Assembly: GCF_003268885.1 (NCBI RefSeq)
Contig: NZ_QLSX01000014.1
Coordinates: 1 to 64,000 of the forward strand
DNA length: 64,000 nucleotides
Source of the DNA: Onishia taeanensis
GTDB taxonomy: Bacteria; Pseudomonadota; Gammaproteobacteria; Pseudomonadales; Halomonadaceae
Direction: 5' to 3'
Position numbers and translations under genes: made by a program. Of the stretch, positions 41,685 through 50,402 are shown one piece after another (the first letter of the stretch is position 1; each line of letters begins with the position of its first letter). A model generated the notes under the pieces. The model was not told the DNA's origin and searched no databases. It worked only from the letters and a program-made list of their open reading frames with translations.

Positions 41685-41951
41685 TTTTCTTAATGGTAGT
41701 GTTTTTAACTGCATCGCGTTCGACTGCGGTGTTCTTACTTGTAATGCTCTCACTGACAGCGTTGTCACCGCTCGAGTCATCAGGGCCTGCGTGGCGCGCA
41801 TCCTTTCGGTCATTCCTGTCTCCCGTCCAGCTCATCTGCGGTTGATCGTGCGGCCAAGCATACGATATCGCCGCGCAGGGCGGCAGCCCATTGCCCTGCG
41901 TGGGATGGCTTCGAAGGAGGCCGGCATTCGGAAACAAACCGCGATGGCGAT

Positions 41952-41978
41952 TAAAGCTGGCGGCGCTTTTGCCGATAG
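41952..41978 (+). promoter_or_regulatory. Sigma-28 (FliA) promoter for the chemoreceptor
   Basis: TAAAGCTG-N11-GCCGATAG matches the flagellar sigma-28 consensus TAAAGTTT-N11-GCCGATAA closely. It faces the methyl-accepting chemotaxis gene at 42150, giving a leader of roughly 165 nt. Confidence 0.8.
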
Positions 41979-42038
41979 TGCGTTAGCTATTGCCCATTAT
42001 TGCATCGTGCACAAAGGAATTGATGGCAAGGTAATTCT

Positions 42039-42073
42039 TGTACAAAAATTATATATTATTTAGACTTTGTACA
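42039..42073. other. AT-rich inverted repeat in the chemoreceptor leader
   Basis: TGTACAAA (42039-42046) and TTTGTACA (42066-42073) form perfect 8-bp arms separated by 19 AT-rich bases. It lies between the sigma-28 promoter and the start codon; it is a possible regulatory protein site. Nothing else is visible in 41685-42149. Confidence 0.45.
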
Positions 42074-42149
42074 TGTTGGCCTTGTGACCGGGCGAAGGGT
42101 TGTCCACGGTGCATGAGCTTTCTTCGACACGCCAGATAGGAACAGCACT

Positions 42150-43880
42150 GTGAAAACCATTTTTTCGTGGCTGCGGGGAACGACGATACGTGCCCGTATG
42201 ACCGCCGGCTTTGCCAGCGTCCTCTTGTTGATGGTCATCCTGACCGCTGAAGGGGTGCGTGAGGTCAACATGATTGACCACAGCATGAAGGTCATCAACG
42301 ACGTCAACAGCGTCAAGCAGCAGTACGCGGTCGACTACCGGGGCAGCGTCCACGACCGCTCCGTTGCCCTGCGCGATGCAGTACTCATTCACGACGACAC
42401 CAAGCTTGAACCGGTGATCGCCGACATCAGGCGCCTCGAGGGGAACTATCGCGAGGCCGCCGCCGGTATGAAGGAGCTTTTCGCCTCGCGGGACGACATC
42501 ACCGCCGAGGAGCGTAGTGGCCTGGCCGATATCCAGACTATCGAAGCCAAGACCATGCCGTTGATCGACCAGGTGATTGAGCTTCGCCAGACCGGCAAGA
42601 CCGATGCCGCTGAACGGCTGCTGCTTGATCAGGCTGCGCCGGCCTTTACCACCTGGCTCAACACCATCAACGCGTTCATCACCCTGCAGGAGCAGCTCAA
42701 CGAGGCAGAGACCGGCTTTGCTCGTAACATCGCCGAGAATTTCCAGATCACCATGCTGGCCCTGTGCTTCGGTGCCCTGGTGATCGGTGGCCTGGTCGCC
42801 ACGCTGCTGACTAGCCTGCTACTGCGCGAGTTCGGCGCTGAGCCTTATAAGGTCAAGGCCTTCGCAGAGGCCGTGGGTCGCGGTGACCTGACTCGCAAGG
42901 TGACGCTAAAGCCTCAGTATCGCCACAGCATCATGGCGTCTCAGATGGAAATGGCAGCGCAGCTGCAAAGGACCGTACTGGACGTGCGTCAGTCCGCTGA
43001 GTCAGTGGCCACCAACAGCGAGCAGATCGCCGAAGGCAACAACGAGCTGTCGTCGCGCACCGAGCAGCAGGCCAGCTCTCTGGCCGAGACCGCTTCGGCC
43101 ATGGAGGAGCTTGGCAGCACCGTTCAGCAGAACGCCGATAACGCCGTGGAAGCCCGCAAGCAGGCGGCCAACGCCTCGAAGGTTGCCGAGGATGGCGGCG
43201 AAGTCGTCGCCAAAGTGGTGCAGACCATGCGCGATATCGACGGCAGCTCCAACGAAGTGGCCGATATCATTTCGATGATCGATGGCATCGCCTTCCAGAC
43301 CAACATCCTGGCGCTCAACGCCTCTGTCGAGGCGGCACGTGCCGGCGAGCATGGCCGCGGCTTTGCCGTGGTAGCCCAGGAAGTTCGCGAACTGGCCAGC
43401 CGCTCCGCGGCGGCGGCCAAGGAGATCAATACGCTGATCACCGCCAATCGCGAGCGCGTCATTGAGGGCACAGAGCTGGCCTCTCAGGCGGGCAAGACCA
43501 CCGAGCAGATCGTCGCCTCCGTCAAGCGGGTTACCGAACTGATGGAAGAAATCAGCAGCGCCACCGCCGAGCAGAGCGATGGGGTGCAGCAGGCTGGCGA
43601 AGCCGTGAACCAGATGGATCAGGTGACCCAGCAGAACGCCACGCTGGTCCAAGAGAGCGCCACGGCGTCCAACAATCTCAAGGAGCGCGCGCATCAGCTG
43701 ATGGACCTGATGTCGGCCTTCCAGCTTGGCGAAGTCTCGCAGCAGGCTGTTCGGCAAACGTCGGATCGAGCTCTGCCGTCGGCTTCGAGGCAGTCAGGCC
43801 AGCAGCAGGCATCGTCTCATCGCCTGCCGAGTGCCGGTAATCGCGCTCAGCAACGCGAGACCGAGTGGGAAGAGTTCTAA
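42150..43880 (+). CDS. Methyl-accepting chemotaxis protein
   Basis: A 576-residue transmembrane chemoreceptor: TM1 about 17-36, a four-helix-bundle-type periplasmic domain (37-200), TM2 about 205-230, a short HAMP-like linker, and then the cytoplasmic signalling domain with the tip [22 protein letters not shown]. The protein ends in EWEEF, a C-terminal pentapeptide of the NWETF type that tethers the methylation enzymes. A sigma-28 promoter upstream ties it to the flagellar regulon. A terminator follows at 43910. Confidence 0.93.
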   Translation: MKTIFSWLRGTTIRARMTAGFASVLLLMVILTAEGVREVNMIDHSMKVINDVNSVKQQYAVDYRGSVHDRSVALRDAVLIHDDTKLEPVIADIRRLEGNYREAAAGMKELFASRDDITAEERSGLADIQTIEAKTMPLIDQVIELRQTGKTDAAERLLLDQAAPAFTTWLNTINAFITLQEQLNEAETGFARNIAENFQITMLALCFGALVIGGLVATLLTSLLLREFGAEPYKVKAFAEAVGRGDLTRKVTLKPQYRHSIMASQMEMAAQLQRTVLDVRQSAESVATNSEQIAEGNNELSSRTEQQASSLAETASAMEELGSTVQQNADNAVEARKQAANASKVAEDGGEVVAKVVQTMRDIDGSSNEVADIISMIDGIAFQTNILALNASVEAARAGEHGRGFAVVAQEVRELASRSAAAAKEINTLITANRERVIEGTELASQAGKTTEQIVASVKRVTELMEEISSATAEQSDGVQQAGEAVNQMDQVTQQNATLVQESATASNNLKERAHQLMDLMSAFQLGEVSQQAVRQTSDRALPSASRQSGQQQASSHRLPSAGNRAQQRETEWEEF

Positions 43881-43909
43881 CGCCGTTGCTGTTCGATGCA
43901 GGCATCACC

Positions 43910-43937
43910 AAACGACCGCCCGAGGGCGGTCGTTTTT
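43910..43937 (+). terminator. Rho-independent terminator after the chemoreceptor
   Basis: Stem ACGACCGCCC - GA - GGGCGGTCGT followed by TTTT, about 30 bp after the stop. Confidence 0.9.
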
Positions 43938-44092
43938 ATGTGGGTAAGGGGCGCTGACATTGGGTAGAGCGGGGTGGGGCGAGAGTTCCTGTGGGACTGA
44001 TGCGGGTGACATGGCCCTGTCATGGGCCAACCTCTAGTATGATCAGCGTGCTGATCGTCGACGTTATTCGACAAAGACGAGGTCAGGGCGCG

Positions 44093-44323
44093 CTAGATGG
44101 ATTGTCCTGCGGTCGGCTGTCCAGTGGCAGGCTGCCCGGCAGTGAGGGCTTGCCGGCGTTTGACCCGCTCCCAGGCCTTTTCATGAAAGAAATAGGCGAC
44201 AGTGTTTACCGCAGGCTCGGTCAGGGCGATGACGCCGCCCAGCACCCAGCTGCCGGTCAGCAGGTAGGTCACCGTGAAGGCTACGGAAAAGTGGACGATA
44301 GCGAAGGTAGCGGTCTTGATCAT
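44093..44323 (-). CDS. DUF2061-family small membrane protein
   Basis: A 76-residue protein (ATG 44323) with two membrane segments; the segment MIKTATFAIVHFSVAFTVTYLLTG followed by ALTEPAVNTVAYFFHEKAW is typical of DUF2061. Function is unknown. The Gln/Pro/Thr tail is low complexity (AGQPATGQPTAGQ). A Fur-box-like sequence about 46-63 bp upstream suggests iron control. Confidence 0.82.
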   Translation of the reverse strand: MIKTATFAIVHFSVAFTVTYLLTGSWVLGGVIALTEPAVNTVAYFFHEKAWERVKRRQALTAGQPATGQPTAGQSI

Positions 44324-44368
44324 GTCGGGGACTCCGTCAAGAGCTCTGGTAAGCGTTGGCCTCACTAT

Positions 44369-44386
44369 AAGAGAGTGATTCTCATT
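44369..44386. promoter_or_regulatory. Fur-box-like site upstream of the DUF2061 gene
   Basis: AAGAGAGTGATTCTCATT matches the common Fur-box form ATGAGAATGATTCTCATT at 16 of 18 positions. It lies next to a TATAGT -10-like hexamer on the minus strand (44364-44369). Confidence 0.6.
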
Positions 44387-44403
44387 TATAAAAACAGTTG
44401 CAA

Positions 44404-44462
44404 TTATCTTTCCCATAGCTCTTGGCTATTAAATCTTGGCGATTAGTGCTTGGCCATTAGCG
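44404..44462. repeat. 14-15-bp degenerate repeat between DUF2061 and the PBP gene
   Basis: Successive units of the type TCTTGGCTATTAA, TCTTGGCGATTAG, TGCTTGGCCATTAG and CGTTTTGCGATG recur with about 14-15-bp spacing. The rest of 44324-44582 has only the Fur-like site. Confidence 0.6.
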
Positions 44463-44582
44463 TTTTGCGATGACTTTTCCATGCCGGGACTCGCGACAGT
44501 GGACAGGCCGGTCGCGATCGGCATACTGAGACTAGAAGCGGTAACATGTTGGAAACAGCAGGGAACTCAGGGGATAACGACA

Positions 44583-45686
44583 ATGCGGGATATAACAACA
44601 AGGCTACCCGCCACCCGGTCACGGCCGTGGCGTGCAACGACACCACTCATGATGAGTGTCTTTATGGGCATGATGCTGATGCTGATAGGGGGCGTGGCAC
44701 AGGCCGATAACCCGCGCTACGCGGGGCTCGTCGCCGACGCGGCGAGCGGCGAAGTGGTCTATGCGGAAAACGAAGAGGCCCGTCGCTATCCGGCCTCGCT
44801 GACCAAGATGATGACGCTCTATCTGCTGTTCGAGGCCATCGAGCAGGGACGGCTGGATATTGATGATGCCTTGCCGGTCTCCACCCATGCGGCCTCGATG
44901 CCGGCCTCAAAGCTGTGGCTGCGCGCCGGCGACAGCATCCGGGTGGGCGACGTCATTCCTGCACTGGTGGTGCGCTCGGCCAACGATGTGGCCGTGGTGG
45001 TGGCCGAGGCCCTGGGCGGCAGCGAAACCGCCTTCGCTCAGCTCATGACCGTTAGGGCACGCAGGATGGGAATGGAGTCGACGCGTTTTCGCAACGCTTC
45101 CGGGTTGCCTGATGATGCCCAGGTCACCACCGCGCGGGACATGGCTACCCTGGCCGTCGCCCTGATGCGAGACTTCCCTGAGTACTACGGCGAATTCTCA
45201 CGCACCGAGTTCGTCTTCCGCGGCAAGCGCCAGCGCGGGCACAATCGGTTATTGAACAACTATCCCGGCGCCGACGGCCTCAAGACCGGCTTCATCCGTG
45301 CCTCAGGCTTCAACGTGGCGACTTCGGCCGTGCGTGACGACCGGCGTCTCATTGCCGTGGTGATGGGCGGCTTCACCTCCCGCTCGCGGGATGAGCATAT
45401 GGCCGACCTGCTCGATCGCGGCTTCGCCCGATTGGGCCTACAGGAGCGCACAGACTGGCTGGCGGATACCGATATTTCCGGCCCCATCGCCTCGCTGCCA
45501 CCCCTTGCCGTTGATCCGAGCCGGGCCAATATGCCGGCTCTGCTGGCCTCGGTGGAAGCCGAGCCTGTCGCTCGTCTGGCGTCCAACGCCGTGGACCCGA
45601 TCCGGGCCCTGATGGAGCGTAACGCCCAGGGGGATGGCGGCAGTGCCTGGGGCTTGCAGAATGCCAGCCAGGACATGGCGCGCTAG
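44583..45686 (+). CDS. D-alanyl-D-alanine carboxypeptidase (low-molecular-weight PBP)
   Basis: A 367-residue penicillin-binding protein of the PBP5/6 (peptidase S11) family. It has a signal sequence near residues 20-41, and the active-site triads S72-x-x-K75 (SLTK), S132-A-N134 and K234-T-G. It removes the terminal D-Ala from peptidoglycan pentapeptides in the periplasm. I start at ATG 44583; the frame extends to 44436 without support. The usual C-terminal membrane-anchoring amphipathic helix is not obvious. A shared terminator follows. Confidence 0.9.
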   Translation: MRDITTRLPATRSRPWRATTPLMMSVFMGMMLMLIGGVAQADNPRYAGLVADAASGEVVYAENEEARRYPASLTKMMTLYLLFEAIEQGRLDIDDALPVSTHAASMPASKLWLRAGDSIRVGDVIPALVVRSANDVAVVVAEALGGSETAFAQLMTVRARRMGMESTRFRNASGLPDDAQVTTARDMATLAVALMRDFPEYYGEFSRTEFVFRGKRQRGHNRLLNNYPGADGLKTGFIRASGFNVATSAVRDDRRLIAVVMGGFTSRSRDEHMADLLDRGFARLGLQERTDWLADTDISGPIASLPPLAVDPSRANMPALLASVEAEPVARLASNAVDPIRALMERNAQGDGGSAWGLQNASQDMAR

Positions 45687-45773
45687 CGAGTTAACCCAGC
45701 CGATTAACGTTAACTAGACCGCCAATGGCTCGCCCAGAGGCGATGCCCTGCAACGAAGAGCCCCGCGCAACGA

Positions 45774-45808
45774 AAAGCCCCCGCCGTGTTCGACACGACG
45801 GGGGCTTT
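45774..45808. terminator. Bidirectional-type terminator
   Basis: AAAGCCCCCG(C)CG...CG(A)CGGGGGCTTT: a long GC stem with A and T runs on both sides, between the convergent PBP gene (ends 45686) and histidine kinase gene (ends 45835). Confidence 0.85.
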
Positions 45809-45834
45809 GCTTTGGGCTTCGCGGAGGGTATCCC

Positions 45835-47355
45835 TCAACTCGCCGGCATGGGGGGAATGGCCTCCTGCGGCAGCACTACCCTGACCCGCAGACCGCCCTG
45901 CGGCGCGCCCTCCAGCGCCAGTTCACCGCCATGACGCTGCACCAGGCGGTCGACGATGGAGAGCCCCAGTCCTGCCCCTGCTCCCGGGCCGGCGCGATGG
46001 AAGCGTTCGATTACCTTGCGGCGCTCTGCGGCCGGAATGCCGGGGCCCTGGTCGTCAACGACCAGTGTGAAATGCGGTGATGCATGGCGTGGGTCAGCTC
46101 CCTTATCCGTGCTGTGCTCTTTGCTGTGCCCCGTGTTTTGAGGGGCGCTGTGCGTCGCGCTCGGGTCGCCATGCGGGGCGGTGCTTGGCTCGACGCTGAG
46201 CGCGACGCGCACGGTTGAGCCCGCCGGGGAATGGTGCAGGGCATTGCCGACCAGGTTCTGCACCAGGGTATCGACGCAGCCGGGCTCGGTGGTGAGTCGC
46301 CAATCCTGAGTCTCGTCGGCGTCGAGCTGAAGTTCCAGCGACGCTTCGCCAGCCAGTGGGGAGAGTTTGGCCAGGGCCTCGCGGGTTTCGCTGAGCAGGT
46401 CGATCCGTTGGCGCGGATGGTCGGCATCCTGATCGGGGTCGAGCCTGGCCAGCGTCAGCAGCTGCGAGACCAGCCGAGTCGCTCGCTCGACGCCGGCCTG
46501 CAGCTGGTCCAGCGACTCCCGGCGGTCGTCGGGCTGGGTGGTGTCGCGAGCGTTCTGGGCATGCAGGCCAAGCACGGCAAGCGGGGTGCGCAGCTCATGG
46601 GCGGCATCGGCAATGAAGCGCTTCTCGCGGGTGCGCAGGTTGCGAATCTGATCGAGCAGTCGGTTCAGCGCGCCGGTAATGGTATCCAGTTCCTGAGGCA
46701 GGGGGGCCAGCATCAGTGGCTGCAGGTTGTGTGGGTCGCGCTCCCGGATCTGTTGCGCCATCCGCGATAGCGGCTTGAGCCCCCAGCCGATCGCCCACCA
46801 CAGCAGCAGCGCCAGCACCGGCAGGCCAACCAGGTCGGGGATCAGGGTACGCAGGGCGATCAGGGTCACCAGTTCGCCGCGCACGTCCTCACGTTCCGCC
46901 ACCACGACCCGAAGCCCCGGTGATGTGGAGTCGCTGGGGGCGGTGAGGGCGAAGATCCGCCACTCGAAGTTGCCGATCTCGGCGTTCTCATAGCCGTCGC
47001 GATGGACCTCCAGCGGCGACTGCGGGGCCCGCGCCGAGCGCAGCAGCAGCTGGTCCTGCTGCCAGACCTGGAACACCAGCTTGCTCTCGTAGCGGTGCCC
47101 TGCCACATTCATGTCGGCGTTGTCGGCGCGCGCCAGGGCACGGTCCAGACTGTCGAGCAGGCCGGCGCGCTGTTCCTGGGCCAGCGGTGCCTGCATCAGT
47201 CCCTGAATCAGCCGGGCGTTCTGCGCCAGGCGTGCATCGAACAGTTCCTCGACCTCGTGGGTGGCATCCCGGTAGCTGGTGATGCCGATGACCAGCATGC
47301 TGGCCGCGAACATCAACAGCACCAGGCCGAGAGTGCGGCGCCGAATCGAGGTCAT
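45835..47355 (-). CDS. Two-component sensor histidine kinase (QseC/PmrB type)
   Basis: A 506-residue inner-membrane kinase: TM1 about 8-27, a periplasmic sensor region, TM2 about 175-195, a HAMP segment, the phospho-acceptor His in FIADAAHELRTPL (about 255), and ATP-binding motifs (NLVGNALHHSP, VDDQGPGIP, GAGLGLSIVDRLVQRHGG). An unusual Ser/His/Thr-rich insert (about 395-430) interrupts the ATP-binding domain. It overlaps the response regulator by 4 bp. Confidence 0.92.
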   Translation of the reverse strand: MTSIRRRTLGLVLLMFAASMLVIGITSYRDATHEVEELFDARLAQNARLIQGLMQAPLAQEQRAGLLDSLDRALARADNADMNVAGHRYESKLVFQVWQQDQLLLRSARAPQSPLEVHRDGYENAEIGNFEWRIFALTAPSDSTSPGLRVVVAEREDVRGELVTLIALRTLIPDLVGLPVLALLLWWAIGWGLKPLSRMAQQIRERDPHNLQPLMLAPLPQELDTITGALNRLLDQIRNLRTREKRFIADAAHELRTPLAVLGLHAQNARDTTQPDDRRESLDQLQAGVERATRLVSQLLTLARLDPDQDADHPRQRIDLLSETREALAKLSPLAGEASLELQLDADETQDWRLTTEPGCVDTLVQNLVGNALHHSPAGSTVRVALSVEPSTAPHGDPSATHSAPQNTGHSKEHSTDKGADPRHASPHFTLVVDDQGPGIPAAERRKVIERFHRAGPGAGAGLGLSIVDRLVQRHGGELALEGAPQGGLRVRVVLPQEAIPPMPAS

Positions 47356-48041
47356 GAGGCGCCGTCACAGGACGTGTCACTCGGCTTGTCGAGCACATAG
47401 CCGATGCCGCGCACGGTGCGAATCAGCCCCGGAAACAGCTTGCGGCGCAGGTGGTGCACGTGGACCTCGATGGCGTTGCTCTCCACGTCTTCGTCCCAGC
47501 CATAGATCACGCTGGCCAGGGTGTCGCGGGTGAAGACGCGGCCCGGATGACTCAAAAATTCCTGCAGCAGGGTGAATTCGCGCCGGGAGAGATTGATCGG
47601 CTCGCCCTGATAACTCACCTGATGTTCGGCGGCATCGAGGCGGATGCCGTGGACCTCGAGGGCGCTGTTTACCTGGCCGTGGCTGCGCCGCAGCAGCGCG
47701 CGCAGGCGAGCCTTGAGCTCAGCGACCTCGAAGGGCTTGACCAGGTAGTCGTCGGCGCCGGCATCCAGGCCGTTGATGCGATCCTCGATGCCGTCTCGGG
47801 CGGTCAGCACCAATACCGGCACCGGGTTATCGCGCCCGCGCAGCTGCTTGAGCAGACTCATGCCGTCGAGCTTGGGCAGTCCCAGGTCGAGGATCACTAC
47901 GTCGAAGGGTTCGCCGTCGTTGAGAGTGGCCAGGGCCGAGCGGCCATCGCCCAGCACATCGACGGTGTAATGTTCGGACTTAAGCGCCAGGCGGATGCCC
48001 GATGCCAGGCTGGGGTCGTCCTCGACCAGCAGTACTCGCAT
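47352..48041 (-). CDS. OmpR-family response regulator
   Basis: A 229-residue regulator with a receiver domain (phospho-Asp D52 in VVILDLGLPKLDG, Lys in DDYLVKPF) and a winged-helix DNA-binding domain (RRKLFPGLIRTVRGIGYVL). It is of the QseB/PmrA type. ATG 48041 (MRVLLVEDD) is the start; the frame continues to 48242 but is not conserved in type. It lies 115 bp downstream of the TPR gene, so the two-component pair may be co-transcribed with the five-gene cluster above. Confidence 0.93.
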   Translation of the reverse strand: MRVLLVEDDPSLASGIRLALKSEHYTVDVLGDGRSALATLNDGEPFDVVILDLGLPKLDGMSLLKQLRGRDNPVPVLVLTARDGIEDRINGLDAGADDYLVKPFEVAELKARLRALLRRSHGQVNSALEVHGIRLDAAEHQVSYQGEPINLSRREFTLLQEFLSHPGRVFTRDTLASVIYGWDEDVESNAIEVHVHHLRRKLFPGLIRTVRGIGYVLDKPSDTSCDGAS

Positions 48042-48156
48042 GCCTGCTCCCTGTAGATCGTGTGAATGGGGCGGCGGTCCGCGCCGGCCGCCAATGACGA
48101 CGCGGCCCTCGTCTGCCGAGGGCCGCGCCTGATGCCAACTCGCCTCCGGTTTCAGT

Positions 48157-48861
48157 CTACGGCAGCTGGTCGAGCAATGCCTGGATCTCCTTGCGACGCC
48201 CGCGATCGGCGAGCTCGCGCCCGGGCCGCGGCGGTGCCTCAAGGGCCTGCTTCAGCGCCTGGCGGGCCTCGGCGTTACGGCCCTGCTGATGCAGATAGTC
48301 GCCCCAGAAGTACAGGCTGTCGATCCCGTCCGGGTTGAACTTCAGCGCCTGCTGCAGGTGCCACTCGGCCTTGTCGTCGTCGCCAAAGGCCAGTGGCCAG
48401 CCCGGCACCTGATAATACAGCGCGCCGAGGCTGGTATATGCCGAGCCGTCGAGGGCCGCCGGATCCAGATCGATGGCGGTTTCCAGGTCGTCTCGCGCGG
48501 CCTTGACCAATGACAGGGCGCCGAGCCCGCCTTTGGCGCCGGCCTCGGTCGAGCGCACGATGCCGGCCCAGATATACAGCTCGGCGGCCTTAGGGTAGCG
48601 GGTCAGATAACCGTCGGCCTCGTGTTCCAGGGTCTCGAGGGCCTTGGCCTGGGCGTCTTCCGGCATCTGATAGTGAATTTCGGCCCAGCGCTGCTGGAGG
48701 TTGTGCACGGCATCCTCGATGTCGGGCGTCATGGCAAAGGCGGGCAGGCTTGCCAGGGCCAGCAGGCCGACAGACAGGACGCCGGTCAATGTGGCAGTGA
48801 GACCGGCGGTGCGCCGGCCATGGCGGGCCTGCGATCGAGCTTGGACGGAGTGGGTGCGCAT
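48157..48861 (-). CDS. Exported TPR-repeat protein
   Basis: A 234-residue protein with a signal peptide (about residues 20-43) and a mature domain of tetratricopeptide-like helices (AAELYIWAGIVRSTEAGAKGG; DLETAIDLDPAALDGSAYTSLGALYYQVPGWP; HLQQALKFNPDGIDSLYFWGDYLHQQG). It probably works as a periplasmic scaffold. It starts 10 bp after the SDR gene stop, so it belongs to the same transcription unit. Confidence 0.82.
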   Translation of the reverse strand: MRTHSVQARSQARHGRRTAGLTATLTGVLSVGLLALASLPAFAMTPDIEDAVHNLQQRWAEIHYQMPEDAQAKALETLEHEADGYLTRYPKAAELYIWAGIVRSTEAGAKGGLGALSLVKAARDDLETAIDLDPAALDGSAYTSLGALYYQVPGWPLAFGDDDKAEWHLQQALKFNPDGIDSLYFWGDYLHQQGRNAEARQALKQALEAPPRPGRELADRGRRKEIQALLDQLP

Positions 48862-48871
48862 AGCGTCTTCC

Positions 48872-49723
48872 TCAGGGCTTGCCGACGAAGCGGCGAATGA
48901 TCGGCAGCTGGCGATGCAGGGCGCGATCGACCACCCGCGGCACGATGGCGTTGAGTCGTACGAAGAGGCCTTCTGGCCAGCCCACCTGGGTCTCCTCGCG
49001 CTGTCCTTCGATGGCGCGGCGCACGGCTCTCGCCACCCGCTCCGGGGTGTCCATGGTGGTGCCCAGTGCCTCGTTCATTGCTTCCACCTCGGGGCTGTTC
49101 ATGGCGGTGCGGGTCGCGCGCGGGGCGACATACAGCACCCGCACCCGAGTATCGGCCAGCTCACGGCGCAGCGCCTGGGAAAAGCCGCGCATCGCGAACT
49201 TGGTGGCGCAGTAGGTGGCCTGCGACGGATAGCCGATGGCGCCGAAGGTCGAGCCGACATTGACCAGTTGCCCCTGAGGGGCGGCCATCAACTGTGGCAG
49301 CAGCTGATGAATCAGCTGCAGGGTGGCGGTCAGGTTGACGTTGATCAGCTCGGCGATGCTGTCGTCGGCCTCGTTCTCGAACAGGCCGACATGGTTGATG
49401 CCGGCCGCGTTGATCAGCACGTTGCAGTCGGCACGCCGCGCCGCCTCGACCAGACGAGCCCGAGCATCGGCGTCGGTCAGGTCGGCGGCCATCACGCTGA
49501 TGTGTTCAGGGTTCTCGGCCGCCAGGGCAGCCAGGGTCTCGGCGTTGCGACCGCTGGCTAGCACCTGTGCACCGGTGGCGGCTAGCTCCTTGACCAGGGC
49601 GCGCCCGATGCCGCCGCTGGCGCCGGTGACCAGGATGCGCTGTGCCGGCCAGCCGCCCTCGAGGGTCGGCTTCCTGAACCAGGGCCTGGACAAGGGCTTG
49701 GACAATCGCTTAGACCAGCGCAT
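48872..49723 (-). CDS. Short-chain dehydrogenase/reductase
   Basis: About 283 residues with the Rossmann motif TGASGGIGRAL, the NAAG-type motif INAAGINHVG, a catalytic Ser in VNVGSTFG and the Tyr-x3-Lys YCATK. It is an NAD(P)-dependent oxidoreductase of unknown substrate. ATG 49723 has GGAG 7 nt upstream and overlaps the diiron gene by 14 bp. The first codons (RWSKRLSKPLSRPW) come from a 12-bp repeat in the DNA. Confidence 0.85.
   Translation of the reverse strand: MRWSKRLSKPLSRPWFRKPTLEGGWPAQRILVTGASGGIGRALVKELAATGAQVLASGRNAETLAALAAENPEHISVMAADLTDADARARLVEAARRADCNVLINAAGINHVGLFENEADDSIAELINVNLTATLQLIHQLLPQLMAAPQGQLVNVGSTFGAIGYPSQATYCATKFAMRGFSQALRRELADTRVRVLYVAPRATRTAMNSPEVEAMNEALGTTMDTPERVARAVRRAIEGQREETQVGWPEGLFVRLNAIVPRVVDRALHRQLPIIRRFVGKP
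49680..49715. repeat. 12-bp repeat at the SDR 5' end
   Basis: Units AGGGCCTGGACA, AGGGCTTGGACA and ATCGCTTAGACC in tandem (49680-49715), straddling the overlap of the SDR and haem-oxygenase-like genes. Confidence 0.75.
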
Positions 49724-50402
49724 CAGCGAGCTCCCGGCTGACATCGCCGCTGCCGCAGGCCGCCTCGACGCCGCGGAACATGGCGCCGTATAGGCGGTAG
49801 ACCATGGCCGCGGTGTCGATCACCGCCGCCAGGTCGTCCTCGTCGAGACGTTCGATGAGCGACTCGAAGAAGGCCATGTGGCCGATATCCAGGCTGCCGT
49901 GGGAGAGCAGGTAGCTAAAGGCCTCCTTGGGCAGGCCGAGGTTCTGCTGGAGCGCCTCGGCGGCCTGGGTGGCCAGCGCCGTACTGGTGCCTTCCAGCAC
50001 CAGCACCATGCCGAAGAAGCCGACCGGATTGTCGTGGGTGATCACGTCGCGCACATGGCCGACCATCAGCCGGGTCGCCGGCGCCAGCGTGGCCGCTACC
50101 ACGGCATCGGGGTCGCCGCCCGCGGCGCGGATGTCGTCGAGAACCCACTGCTCGTGGCCATGCTCCTCGTCGATGTATTCCACCAGGGCATCGCGTAGCC
50201 ACCCCTTGTCGGCGGGCAGTCGAGCGCCGCAGGCCATCATCAAAGGCACGGTGTAGCGCACGTGGTGATAGGCCTGGCCGAGAAAGGCCAGGTATTCGGC
50301 GTGGCTGACCTCGCCGCGCTGGGCGCGCTGCAATAGCGGGATGGCCAGCATGGCCTCGCGTTCGATCTGAGTCTCGGCGAGCAGGCGTTGGTAGGCGCTC
50401 AT
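49710..50402 (-). CDS. TenA-like haem-oxygenase-fold diiron oxidase (HDO family)
   Basis: A 230-residue all-helical protein of the TenA/PqqC superfamily. Candidate metal ligands are E75, H81/H83 (EYIDEEHGHEQW), E137 (LEGTSTALA) and H168-x3-D172-x2-H175 (HGSLDIGH), the arrangement found in haem-oxygenase-like diiron oxidases such as UndA, BesC and CADD. These activate O2 to decarboxylate, fragment or N-oxygenate substrates. Coupling to an AMP ligase (ATGA overlap) suggests action on a carboxylic acid or acyl product. Substrate unknown. Confidence 0.78.
   Translation of the reverse strand: MSAYQRLLAETQIEREAMLAIPLLQRAQRGEVSHAEYLAFLGQAYHHVRYTVPLMMACGARLPADKGWLRDALVEYIDEEHGHEQWVLDDIRAAGGDPDAVVAATLAPATRLMVGHVRDVITHDNPVGFFGMVLVLEGTSTALATQAAEALQQNLGLPKEAFSYLLSHGSLDIGHMAFFESLIERLDEDDLAAVIDTAAMVYRLYGAMFRGVEAACGSGDVSRELADALV

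Noticed and set aside
44436-44582. Longer N-terminus for the DD-carboxypeptidase
   Set aside because: It would precede the signal peptide with non-conserved sequence; ATG 44583 gives a normal exported PBP.
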